Below are positions 1-7,666 of a stretch of 12,668 nt of DNA, in pieces. The position numbers were made by a program, and so were the translations under genes. The notes under the pieces were generated by a model. It saw only the letters and a list, made by a program, of their open reading frames with translations, did not search any database and was not told where the DNA came from. Within the stretch, counting starts at the first letter, position 1; every line of letters starts with the position of its first letter. The DNA is taken from the NCBI GenBank assembly GCA_910592005.1, contig CAJVPP010003067.1:1-12668 (forward strand), given 5' to 3'. Source of the stretch: Funneliformis mosseae (lineage: Eukaryota; Glomeromycota; Glomeromycetes; Glomerales; Glomeraceae).

Positions 1-191
1 TGATATAATAAAAAATTACACCTAGTAGAAAGTATGTACAGACCGAAGTAAATTGATTATAAACCTCAAGCAGATAAGTGCACGAATAGTGTACCCTAAC
101 CCTCTTTCACTCATTAAAATCGTAAATTTGTTTTCTTACTTATGTACGGCTTCCTGATTATAATTTTGATATAATAAAAATTTACACCTAG
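1..191. repeat. 25-bp direct repeat pair at the left edge
   Basis: Bases 1-25 and 167-191 match at 24 of 25 positions; both begin TGATATAATAAAAA and end TTACACCTAG. They enclose about 140 nt of AT-rich DNA in which I see no coding frame. The first copy starts at the window edge, so the repeat may extend to the left. It could be the end of a mobile element or part of a longer tandem array; nothing shown decides between these. Confidence 0.6.
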
Positions 192-248
192 AAGTATAAC
201 CTTAGGTGAAAAAAAAATGGGATGTAAAATTATCGTATACAAATAATG

Positions 249-316
249 TTCACAGAGTTGCGGAGCACTGAAGGTGCAGAGAATGTACACAAGATATATT
301 CACAGGGTTGCAGAGC
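249..316. repeat. Repeated GTTGCRGAGC motif with GAA-loop hairpin
   Basis: The 16-mer CACAGRGTTGCRGAGC occurs at 251-266 and 301-316, exactly 50 bp apart. The first copy runs into a small hairpin at 265-277: GCACT, loop GAA, GGTGC (four Watson-Crick pairs and a T-G wobble). A related copy lies at 520-546. Just downstream, 349-365 forms another stem, AGGAGG/CCTCCT with a GGTAG loop. No gene is visible in 192-560; the minus-strand frame across 230-418 is composed largely of these repeats. Confidence 0.55.
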
Positions 317-519
317 GAGCGGAGCATGTACGCAAAATATGAAAAAATAGGAGGGGTAGCCTCCTAATCCGCATACTATAATGGTAACACTTGCTAAGAG
401 AAAAAATATAGCATTCATATTCGCTTCACCCTAAAGGGCTTACTCATATTCCTACTATATTTTTTTGATCCTATGCTACCCTATTTTAAAGTATGCTAAT
501 ATATGAGGAAAATATGAAT

Positions 520-546
520 ACAGGAGTTGCAGAGCATCGAAGATGC
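520..546. repeat. Third GTTGCAGAGC copy with perfect GAA-loop hairpin
   Basis: GTTGCAGAGC is followed directly by GCATC-GAA-GATGC (534-546), a perfect 5-bp stem with a GAA triloop. The arrangement is the same as at 251-277: a conserved GTTGCRGAGC leader, then a hairpin whose stem sequence differs but keeps pairing and the GAA loop. Compensatory change of this kind suggests the fold, not the stem sequence, is what is conserved. Confidence 0.55.
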
Positions 547-686
547 GGACCAAAACATGGAAACAATTAAGTTAGACTATCTCCTAAAGGTCTTGACCGA
601 AAAAGGGTAGCGGAATAGAGCCAAAATAGTGATGGAATAGTTCCGGGAACATTTCCAGAACTGATCCAAAACCGATCCAGAATCTT

Positions 687-885
687 CTACCCTTCTTCTT
701 CTAGCCTCCTAGCATCTTCTAGTAATTTAGCATCTTCTAGCATCCTAGCCTCTTCTAGTATTTCTACCATCCTAGCATTATCCTGAAGCCTATTAAAATA
801 TTGGGTTACATAATAGGTACCAGAATGCTTTCTACAAAGGCCGGGTTCAAAGCTAGTCAGCTTGCCACAAACTTTTTTTTCTCAT
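687..885 (-). pseudogene. Fragment of Cys-motif plus LEDA-repeat protein
   Basis: Read on the minus strand from 872 to 687 this gives 61 codons ending in TAG. The first part has a CGKLTSFEPGLCRKH stretch (Cys-x10-Cys-x2-His, a possible half zinc knuckle). It is followed by aromatic residues and then a repeated ARMLEDAKLLEDA-type heptad stretch that should form a charged helix or coiled coil. An ATG at 885-883 would give an M-R-K-K leader, but a run of eight A puts it one base out of frame. Past the TAG, a +1-shifted frame stays protein-like (RFWIGFGSVLEMF and onward) to about 585. I recall similar N-termini in Rhizophagus hypothetical proteins but cannot name a function. Two frame changes and a stop make it a broken copy, or one exon of a gene read through sequence errors. 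Confidence 0.45.
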
Positions 886-900
886 AAATTCGAAAAAAAA

Positions 901-948
901 CCTAACAGGATATGCTGACAGGTTAGGCTATCTCCCACCAATTGATAG
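901..948. repeat. Two short adjacent inverted repeats
   Basis: CCTAAC (901-906) pairs with GTTAGG (922-927), and CTATC (928-932) pairs with GATAG (944-948), giving two abutting stem-loops about 90 nt before the zinc-finger start at 1037. The stems are short (5-6 bp), so this could be chance in AT-rich DNA. The position, at the edge of the large replicase frame, is the reason to list it. Confidence 0.3.
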
Positions 949-1036
949 ATCAAGGGAGGAATAATTAATTATTTTTTGAACAAAAGTTTTCGTACTATTA
1001 ATATAAACAACTGAATTGATTCACTTACTATCAAAA

Positions 1037-1125
1037 ATGGTATTTCAATGTCCTAGATGTGGAAAAATAACTTTAAAAAGACTTGTGATTTAACAAATTA
1101 TCTTAACAGAAAGTTTAAGTGCAAG
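1037..1125 (+). other. N-terminal C2H2-like zinc finger (frameshifted)
   Basis: MVFQCPRCGK supplies a Cys-x2-Cys knuckle; after a one-base slip, TCDLTNYLNRKFKCK supplies the helix and terminal Cys. In relatives I recall, a His occupies the position of Tyr in NYLNRK; His (CAT) to Tyr (TAT) is one more C-to-T change. A finger at the extreme N-terminus probably bound DNA, perhaps the element's own ends; that role is inference. Confidence 0.55.
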
Positions 1126-2988
1126 CAAACCTAAATATCTAACCCAGTTCAGCCACCTAATCCTAATATATCCAGACCTCAATTACCAGTACCTAGTCCC
1201 CCATCTCCTGTAATCCATGTTCGTAAAAAAGACCGAAGAAAAGAAAAATCACAAGAGGAAGTCACTCAATTATCCATAGAGGATTTAGCTAACTGGCTGG
1301 CAAATCCTGAGATAAAAAACAACCCAACCATTATTAGTAAAAAGATTCCGAAAACAGATGCAGAATGGTTTGATTTGATGGAGCGCTAAGCTGAAAAAAA
1401 GTCTTCTAGTAAACGGCAAAAGAAAACCAAAGTAACCTAACCAATAGAAGAGGATTCTGAAGCAGGACCGGGCCCGACTACTCAAGCACACAGAGAGGGA
1501 TGAAGAGATGATTCTGAAGAAGATCTAAAGGACTTAGATAAAAAAGTGCCCTGGCCGGTTCCATTTCCAGATAATAAAGGGCATCAGGAAGTATGGCAGA
1601 AATGAATTCAAACAGCAAAAGACATGTTTAAAATAGATGGTGCTGAATATACATTTTCGACTTGGTTTGCAAAAGTTCTGGGCAAAGAATTAACAAATAT
1701 ATTATTATCAGCTAGAAGCGAAAAAGAAGTCGCAAAGAAAGTAAAAGAGGTATATCTACAAAGAAGATTGCGTAATGGAAAATTCATTTCAGAAGAAATA
1801 GAGGCATTAATAAAAGAATACAAGGCAGAAGACAAAGGGAGTTCAGAATGGAAAGAGTATATAGAAACTGTTTATGAGAAAAAGGAAATGAATAAAGCTG
1901 GGATGACTAAAGAGCGTGCCAAGGAGATTTTAAATGTAATAGATGATGATAGGTTTCTTATAAGAGTAAAATTTGTTAGAGATGATTCTACCTATAGTGG
2001 AAGGCATAACTATGCATTTAAAATCATTGATAAATATCAGCCTATTTGAGAATCAAAGAGGGCTGGTAAGAAATTCGTTCCAGGAGGTCCTAATGTTATT
2101 CTTACTAAGAAAATAAAGCCAGACTTTTGGGTAGGAATTGATGAGAAGTTTTTAGTTAAAGAAGTTTCAATAGAATCTGATAAAAGAGATCTTACTGAAA
2201 ATGCAGTCGTCTATGGACTATATAGAATTCGAAAGCCAGATAGTAAACGATTAATGCCAATGAAAGATGGCACACTTAATTGTGTGGCCTAGCGAGTAAT
2301 AGAGCATTTTGAAAAAGCAAAAAGAGGGTATGGGCTTACTAATATACGTAAACAAAAAATTGGCACATGGGAAAAAAGAATGCGCCAACCTGGTATTTGG
2401 GTAGAAGATGTAGCAGAATTGGAAAAGATACTTAAAAGGCCGATTAAATTACTTGACATTATTCATAGCACTATCTTTAATAGTGGAAAATATCGAACAG
2501 GTAGGTTTGAAGAGATAGAAATGGTAGTCCACAACGGCCATGCATTCCCAAGAAACCATCACTTTCCAAGAGATTGAATAGTGGAGTATTATAATGATAA
2601 TGCATGGAAGGCTATTAATAAAGCTCTTCAAGGACCACAAGCAATATGGCTTATTGGACTTGGACTCAGAGAAGGAGAAACATTGGAAGAGATTCAGTCA
2701 ATATCCCAATTTGTTCTAGAAGATAGTCGTACATTTAGGACATGGATGAAGCAAACAGATATTATAAAAGCATGCAAGGAATTATTTGAGGATGCAGTAG
2801 ACTGGCAATTTTGGGAAGGAATAATTAATAAAGAAAGAAAGCGGAAGTCCCTAGAATTGCTTAAAATAGTTAAGTTAGCAGAACAGGTGTTTGGTGCTAA
2901 TCATGCCGGAGACAAACTTGCCAACAAGATCAACGATTGGCATCCTACTCCAGCTAGTGTACATGAAAATATAAAGCAATCTTGTGTC

Positions 2989-3786
2989 GAACATGGGCAT
3001 AGAGGACGCTGGAATGCACCTAATTATCAAGTTGAAGATGTTATATATATAGACATGAAGGAATGCTATCCAGCAAGTATGCGTGGTCAAGGAGAGTGTT
3101 CACCATGGTTTAAGCGGTTTGGGCATCTAACACACTATCTTGTCTAAATAGCAGTAAACGGAGAATTGCCACCTGATAATATTACAGGATTTGCGCAGGT
3201 AAGATCTTTTAGATTTGTTTCTAATATTCATTCAGCAATTCCTGTTTGGTATGGAAAACACTTTGCCTGTCGAAGTGGAGAAGGATGTGGGAAGACAAAA
3301 GGATGGACACCTATTGTGCTTTTATGATATCTTCTCGAAGTAGGTATTCTAGAAAGTGTAACTATAGGAGAAGCTATTATTTCTCTTACCAAGCAAACGA
3401 AGGTATGGTTGCCTAAAAATCGGGATATAAGTTGCGCAATCATAGGAAAGTTCACACAGGAAAATAAAGTTGAAGAAAAACGCCTTACCCACTAAGTTGT
3501 AATAGACGAAGGTGAACTTGATTTCTTGATTCAGGATTGCATTAAAGAGGGAACATATGCAGGTAGTGATAAATGTCCGCTTGGACATATACTCATATAC
3601 TACGAAGGTCATCAGCCTCAATATACACATTTGCGAGTCTCAATGTTAGTTTATGCTCATATAAACTTGCTAGAAATGCTCTGGAGATTTGGCCCTAATG
3701 AAGTGGTAAGAATCGCAACAGATTTTATATATATACGAAGAGAGGTCTTATATAAGATCGAAAATGTATCTGCCTTCTTTAAGTAA
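2989..3786 (+). other. Family-B DNA polymerase-like palm region
   Basis: YIDMKECYPASM (Asp codon at 3052) resembles polymerase B motif A, where a catalytic Asp is followed by a conserved Tyr-Pro. About 223 codons later RIATDFIYIRR (Asp codon at 3721) resembles motif C, normally a TDS core. The Phe at the Ser position (TTT for TCT) is again a C-to-T change. Between them lies HLRVSMLVYAHINLLEML, a plausible fingers/motif B helix. I see no convincing 3'-5' exonuclease motifs. Assignment to the polymerase fold is from motif shape and spacing only. Stops at 3145, 3325, 3493 interrupt it, and 3784 closes it. Confidence 0.5.
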
Positions 3787-4260
3787 GCTAAGCGCTCTCT
3801 CAATCACAGATTTCGGGATGATACTGGTAAGTTTCAATGTCTGCATAAAATTCCTTCTTGTGCAATGTGTGAAGCGGGAGTCTATTATAGAAAAGAAGCA
3901 GTCAAAAAATTCATCAAAGAAGTAACGGTTCACTACGTGAACAGAAAAACGAGCTATTTGTCATGTAACAAGCATAAGCTATTCGTATGTGTTGTTTGCT
4001 TTGGGGAATGGTACTTTCGCCAAGGTCCTTGGAAAAATACCCAACCTAGTAAAGTTATTACCAAAGAGTCTGAGCCACTAAAAGAGGAAAAGATTTGAGA
4101 AATACAGCCTGGCCAATGGTGAGATAAAGGAGAGAAAATTCATGGCCCAGACCCAAATGTTGTTTACTGGCCAAAAAATAGGCATTGGGAATCGATTAAA
4201 AATATTACTGAAAGTATTGCTCCATCAATTCGTGATCCTATTACAAGATCCTGAGTTTCA

Positions 4261-5220
4261 TATCTCAATGGAGGCGGTGGTTCTGGAAAGACAACACGCG
4301 CAATCCGAATCTTTAAAGATATAAATATGGTAGTCTTTACTCATACGAATGCATTGGCTAAAGACTTCCAGAATGATCGTAAGGTAAAAGCCCAAACTTG
4401 GCATAGCTTCTTTAGGTGGAATGGTATAGGAGAGTGGACTCCTGACCGCATAGGAGAAAAGAAATTTCCACAAGTTGTCATCTGGGATGAAGTATGTACA
4501 GTGCTTAGACATATTCTAGAGAAGTTTATCGACTACTTATTAGAGCAAAAATGTCAGATAATCTGTTGCGGAGATGATGCTCAGCCTCCACCATTTTTCA
4601 GAGAAATGCCTCATGACTGGTTAAAAGAGCGAGCTGATTACTATGAGGAGGTCTTGACTGATTATCGGGCCAAATGCCCTAGATTACAAGAGCTTAAGAA
4701 AAAAATGCGATGGCAAAATAATAGAGTGCAATCAGTCCTATTCCGTGAAGCACTTCTGACTACAGAAAAATAGGAATATCTTGAAGCTGAATGGAAGCCA
4801 TTAGACCGCATCCTATCAGCACATCTACTTTCCTGAAGAATTGCTTCCCAAAGATGCTTAAAACTTCATCGAGAAAAATATTCCAATGTGCCGATCCCAT
4901 TAATCTATAGGCCAAAAGATAGACGCAAACAAAATTGTCTTGTTCCGATCCCTGGCTTATCCGAAAAAAGAGAACTAGTGAAAAATGATATAATACACTT
5001 GTCCTTAAATACACTCCCTGACAAATTCTTAAAAGATGTGTTAGCAGACAAAAAAGTCATAGATTGGGAGCTTGGATATGCTATGACAATTCACACTAGT
5101 CAAGGAATGACTCTCAAAACTCCACAGCGTGTTTGGGTCATTGATGAAAACCTAGCTTGGGATAACCTAATATATTTAGCAGTTGGTCGTGTGAAATATT
5201 TAAGCCAACTCATTCGGGTT
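4261..5220 (+). other. Superfamily 1 helicase domain (RecD/Pif1-like)
   Basis: Walker A is GGGGSGKTT at 4270-4296; motif Ia region VVFTHTNALAKDF follows. Walker B is VVIWDEVCT with Asp-Glu at 4486-4491. Motif III is GDDAQPPPF from 4570. The C-terminal lobe has GYAMTIHTSQGMTL near 5086-5118 (motif V, UvrD_C_2-type) and YLAVGRVKYLSQLIRVE with the motif VI Arg at 5188. Order and spacing fit a complete SF1 DNA helicase. Stops at 4771 and 4834 fall between the two lobes, and 4252 lies just before Walker A. In this family the helicase would unwind the template for the attached polymerase. Confidence 0.8.
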
Positions 5221-5340
5221 GAGACGCTTCCATTACTTCCTGAAATTGCCCAAGAGATTGAGGAAGCAAAAAAGAATAGATGGTTAGAGCATGAATTGAG
5301 ACCATCTATTCAGGAAAAACTTGTCGGATATATTGGTCAG

Positions 5341-5553
5341 GACAAGGAAAAAGGCTGTAAATTCGATCTAACAGTTGACTATATCCTCACATTAAAACGT
5401 ATTCAAGAAGACAGATGCGCATTATGTCTCATAGAAATGAAATTTGAATGGGATCGGCCAGGAGATATATCTCAGTGGACAGTAGATCGAATCTACAATA
5501 GTTTGGGGCATATCAAAGGGAATGTATGCCTCACTTGTCTACTTTGCAACTGA
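5341..5553 (+). other. C-terminal HNH/His-Me-finger-like nuclease module
   Basis: The end of the frame has CALC, then WTVDRIYNSLGHIKGNVCLTC and LLCN: two Cys-x2-Cys pairs flanking an Asp-Arg, a Gly-His and an Asn. This is the layout of zinc-bound HNH or related His-Me-finger endonucleases. Fusion of such a module to a polymerase and helicase suggests nicking or cutting for element insertion or initiation of replication, which is inference. The stop at 5551 directly after CN may itself be a mutated Arg codon. Confidence 0.6.
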
Positions 5554-5697
5554 AATCATTGAGTCTAAGTCACTGCCATGACTAGACTAGTGATATGGTG
5601 CATATATGCAAGTCGGAGAAGGCAAATTATAGTATTTACATAATTATTAGATTTTTTTCTGATATGATAAATATTCAGTTATAGAATAAATCACTAA

Positions 5698-5901
5698 AAT
5701 GACAACTGGTATAGTGGTTTAGAAGATATTATAGATGATGTAAAAAAGAATATTAAAACAGTATTCCAAAATGGAGTTAGAGCTGAAGATTGGCAAAAAG
5801 TTTATATAATTGGACTTCAATTAACATTGGACAGATTAGCACGAGAGTTAGAATTTACGCAAAATGATTATCAAGACATATCTGCTAATCAGATTAATTG
5901 A
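5698..5901 (+). pseudogene. Small ORF copy A, start lost
   Basis: Open frame 5698-5901 encodes a 60-odd residue acidic helical protein containing LEDIIDDVKKNIKTVF, then VYIIGLQLTLDRLARELEFTQ. It is clearly paralogous to the intact ORF at 6186-6398. The only nearby ATG (5699) is one base out of frame and stops after seven codons, so an indel separated start from body, or the start lies in an unseen exon. No function recognised; no signal peptide or membrane segment. Confidence 0.55.
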
Positions 5902-5921
5902 ATCAGAAAAGTTATCTGGTA

Positions 5922-6137
5922 ATGGCTAAAAAATCAAGAAATAATAGGCGCAAGACTACAGGTAAGTTTACTACTAACCCCACACAGTTTATGCTACTAT
6001 GTAATCTGAGTAAATATGTGCATACATATGATTGGGTAACTGGTTTTATCACTGTTAAAAATATAAAATAAGACAGGGTTGTAGGCATGTTTGATTATCC
6101 CGAGCTATGTGAATATCTGGAGTCAGGTGCTTATTAA
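5922..6137 (+). pseudogene. Basic 71-residue ORF with one in-frame TAA
   Basis: ATG at 5922 opens a frame starting MAKKSRNNRRKTTGKF, a strongly basic leader that could bind nucleic acid or act as a nuclear signal. It reads 49 codons to TAA at 6069, then continues in the same frame (DRVVGMFDYPELCEYLESGAY) to TAA at 6135. A single CAA-to-TAA change would account for the break. GGTAAGT at 5961 resembles a 5' splice site, so an intron is an alternative, though I see no convenient acceptor that restores the frame. It lies between the two copies of the neighbouring small ORF. Function not recognised. Confidence 0.5.
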
Positions 6138-6185
6138 TAATATTATTTTTTTTTCGATTAAAGATATAGGCTCCTATAACAAAGT

Positions 6186-6398
6186 ATGGGGTTTACTAGC
6201 AATTTGCACAATATGGAAAGTTTAGATGATATTATAGAAGATGCGAATAAAAATATTAAAAAGGTATTTCTAGCAGGAGTTACATCTGAATTTCGACAAG
6301 AAACCTATATAATTGGTCTTAAATTGACATTGGATAGATTGGCACGAGAGCTAGAGTTTGCGCAAAAAGATGATAAGCCAGCCAGTCTAGAGCAGTGA
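6186..6398 (+). CDS. Small hypothetical protein, copy B, 70 aa
   Basis: ATG at 6186 gives an uninterrupted 70-residue frame. It holds SLDDIIEDANKNIKKVF followed by YIIGLKLTLDRLARELEFAQ, two predicted amphipathic helices that could make a helical hairpin or small coiled coil; the rest is polar. Copy A (5698-5901) is its diverged duplicate. Upstream sequences of the two copies also look alike: an AT-rich stretch with a T-run and GATAT about 40-55 nt before the start. The duplication therefore probably included the promoter. The conserved core between diverged copies is the best argument that this is a real gene. I do not recognise the family. Its position right after the replicase suggests an accessory protein of that element or an independent resident; context alone cannot decide. 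Confidence 0.55.
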   Translation: MGFTSNLHNMESLDDIIEDANKNIKKVFLAGVTSEFRQETYIIGLKLTLDRLARELEFAQKDDKPASLEQ

Positions 6399-6792
6399 TC
6401 ATCAGCTCAGAAGATTTTTGCTGGGCCACAGATTGTGTGACAAAAATAGGCCAATCATCAGTCAGGTCTTGTGCGATATAATAATTTTTGCATATATATT
6501 CGAAAAACATATTAACCTTTATTCTTTATTTTTTTTCCCAAATGAATGTGAGAAAAATGTGAAAGGAGGTCTAGTTGCAATACAGGACCTACCATAAAAG
6601 TAAAAACTGACGGCAAAAGCATATGTTATGAAAGGCTGAGGACTTTGGAATTTTGAGATCTACAAGAACTAACTACCTTTGCGTCTCTCCGATAGATCTA
6701 CATGTGAAAAGGTATGAGAATTCCGTTTACATGTGCTTTTGCTTTAGCGTTTTCAGCCATAGAACTCTTGACACCAGACAACAATACTAATT
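6399..6792. other. Intergenic region with imperfect inverted repeat
   Basis: No gene is visible. GCAAAAGCATATG (6613-6625) is the reverse complement of 6730-6742 at 12 of 13 positions, about 104 bp apart. AGATCTAC occurs at 6657 and again near 6694. The AT-rich motif GCATATATATT lies at 6490-6500. The stretch may include the promoter of the Crinkler-like gene that follows. Confidence 0.35.
6490..6500 (+). repeat. GCATATATATT motif (three copies in window)
   Basis: The exact 11-mer occurs at 6490-6500, 7495-7505 and 11031-11041, all outside coding sequence and on the same strand as the genes. The copies lie 92, about 200 and 116 bp past the end of the preceding gene, and each is followed by T-rich DNA. 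It may be a TATA-type or 3'-end signal; in such AT-rich DNA chance is possible. Confidence 0.35.
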
Positions 6793-6918
6793 ATGCCTCA
6801 TACCTCCTTAACTTCGGCTTGGTGCCTTTTTCTAACCAGATATAAAGCATGTAGGAGCATGTGGAAGTTCATCCAACTTTCCGCCAAAAACTTTCCTAGA
6901 AACATGATGCAAAACAAG

Positions 6919-6983
6919 GTATGTATATACCATAGATTATATATGTATGGGAGCGGTTTTCTCACTATAGCTCTTGTATTTAG
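6919..6983 (+). other. Likely 65-nt intron at the 5' end of the Crinkler-like gene
   Basis: GTATGT donor after AACAAG and TTGTATTTAG acceptor define 65 nt, close to the 64-nt intron of the SAM gene. Removal joins AAG to GAATCGAAAATG, bringing the open frame from ATG 6793 (ending NMMQNK) in phase with ESKMADDIITLNC. The upstream exon may be untranslated or an N-terminal extension. Confidence 0.5.
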
Positions 6984-6992
6984 GAATCGAAA

Positions 6993-7297
6993 ATGGCCGA
7001 TGACATCATCACTCTCAATTGTCTTATCATTCCTATAGGAAAACTTATGAATATTCCAGGTATTAATGTAATACAAGCAATTGTAGTTCGCAAATATGAT
7101 GGTCCTAGCGAACTCAAGGCTGAAATTCAAAGCAGATTGGAGCACCATTTAATAAAATCCCTTTCAAATTTTGTATAATTCAAGCTGGAAGCGGTATTGA
7201 AAAGGAAATGGACGGGTACGATCAGTTTTCTGAGATTTTTTCTTTTGATGAGGAGCCTAAAGCAGAGCACTTCCATATCACTGTATATCCCAAATAA
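6993..7297 (+). pseudogene. Crinkler header-like (ubiquitin-like) gene, frameshifted
   Basis: ATG 6993 starts MADDIITLNCLIIPIGK, then a ubiquitin-like pattern with YDGPSELKAEIQSRLEHHL. Fungal and oomycete Crinkler-type proteins begin with a header of this kind (ITLNCL start, ELK-x-I helix); they are intracellular or secreted modular proteins. The frame is lost near 7151: the run TTAATAAAATC needs one more A to continue as KIPFKFCIIQAGSGIEKEMD. The restored direction then reads through QFSEIFSFDEEPKAEHFHITVYP to TAA at 7295. Total length would be about 100 residues, so only the header is present, with no effector domain. As written the product stops at 7178. The missing base lies in an A-rich run, so a sequencing error is a real alternative. 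The protein-like sequence on both sides of the shift supports a recent break. Confidence 0.55.
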
Positions 7298-7346
7298 TTT
7301 TCTGTATCATGTAATAGCGATATAGTCGCAATTTTATGTATTGTAG

Positions 7347-7377
7347 GCCGGCTTGGTCCCTCTGGGACCCTTCTGGC
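7347..7377. repeat. GGTCCC/GGGACC hairpin followed by T-run
   Basis: GGTCCC-TCT-GGGACC (7355-7369) is a perfect 6-bp stem, and the outer arms GCCGG and CTGGC (7347-7377) pair again beyond a small internal loop. A run of eight or more T follows at about 7382. The same GGTCCC stem recurs at 11454-11468 inside a gene. A T-run after a GC stem resembles a factor-independent terminator, but in a fungal nuclear genome a dispersed repeat is more likely. It sits 50 nt after the Crinkler-like gene. Confidence 0.5.
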
Positions 7378-7437
7378 AAGGTTTTTTTTATTTTTTAAAT
7401 AAAGCATATATTACGTTCTTGTCGTAAATCTTGAAAA

Positions 7438-7447
7438 ATGTCACGTG
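7438..7447 (+). promoter_or_regulatory. ATGTCACGTG element upstream of the SAM gene
   Basis: CACGTG (7442-7447) is the E-box core bound by fungal bHLH factors. It lies 220 nt before the SAM gene ATG. The same ten bases ATGTCACGTG recur at 8954-8963 in front of the coiled-coil gene. AT-rich TATA-like sequence at 7583-7590 and 7655-7663 lies between it and the start. Regulatory use is inference. Confidence 0.35.
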
Positions 7448-7666
7448 TAGTGATGTAATATAATCGCCTAACAATCCTGTACTACATCTTAATTGCATAT
7501 ATATTGAGCAAATGCATTATGAATCGATACAAAAAAATCTATCATTTCTCCCGAACGCTTTACACTGAAAACTAAAAATACTTTTATATCCATAAACTAG
7601 CTTTACCTGTAATTGCAGTCAAGTGTATATTTTTTTCGCAAGCACAAACCTACATATATAAAAATT

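Larger units (their letters stand above)
1037..5553 (+). pseudogene. Decayed zinc-finger/polymerase/helicase/HNH replicase
   Basis: One reading frame of about 1,505 codons. It begins with ATG at 1037 (MVFQCPRCGK, a zinc-finger start). A one-base shift near 1078 moves it into the frame kept to 5553. That frame contains 17 internal stops: TAA at 1132, 1387, 1438, 3145, 3493, 3784; TAG at 2290, 4771; TGA at 1501, 1603, 2047, 2575, 3325, 4096, 4120, 4252, 4834. Sequence between stops is strongly protein-like throughout. Module order is C2H2-like finger, charged linker, a Rhizophagus-type region (VAELEKILKRPIKL, VVHNGHAFP), polymerase-like palm, Cys-rich linker, SF1 helicase, HNH-like end. I recall this as a high-copy family in R. 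irregularis. Self-replication of a mobile element is inferred from the polymerase, helicase and nuclease combination. Three further stops (5551, 5560, 5566) and open frame to 5643 suggest the ancestral C-terminus ran slightly further. As it stands it cannot encode the full protein unless stops are recoded or are sequencing errors. Confidence 0.75.

Noticed and set aside
90..112. CCCTAACCCT resembling telomeric repeat
   Set aside because: Fewer than two units of the TTAGGG-type repeat and no array on either side; chance or a tiny remnant.
230..418. 62-aa minus-strand frame with hydrophobic start
   Set aside because: It runs through the GTTGCRGAGC repeats and hairpins, and nothing in it resembles a known domain.
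838..880. GGGTTCAAAGCTAGT plus T8, like a Pol III B box and terminator (tRNA or SINE)
   Set aside because: No matching A box, acceptor stem or cloverleaf; the T8 and the motif are explained by the minus-strand coding fragment.
1037..5553. Alternative genetic code making the stops sense
   Set aside because: All three stop codons occur internally, so no single reassignment leaves a terminator, and the neighbouring SAM gene uses TAA to end and has no internal stops.
6798..7148. 116-aa minus-strand frame
   Set aside because: It is antisense to the Crinkler-like gene and its intron; the plus-strand reading has recognisable domain sequence and splice sites.
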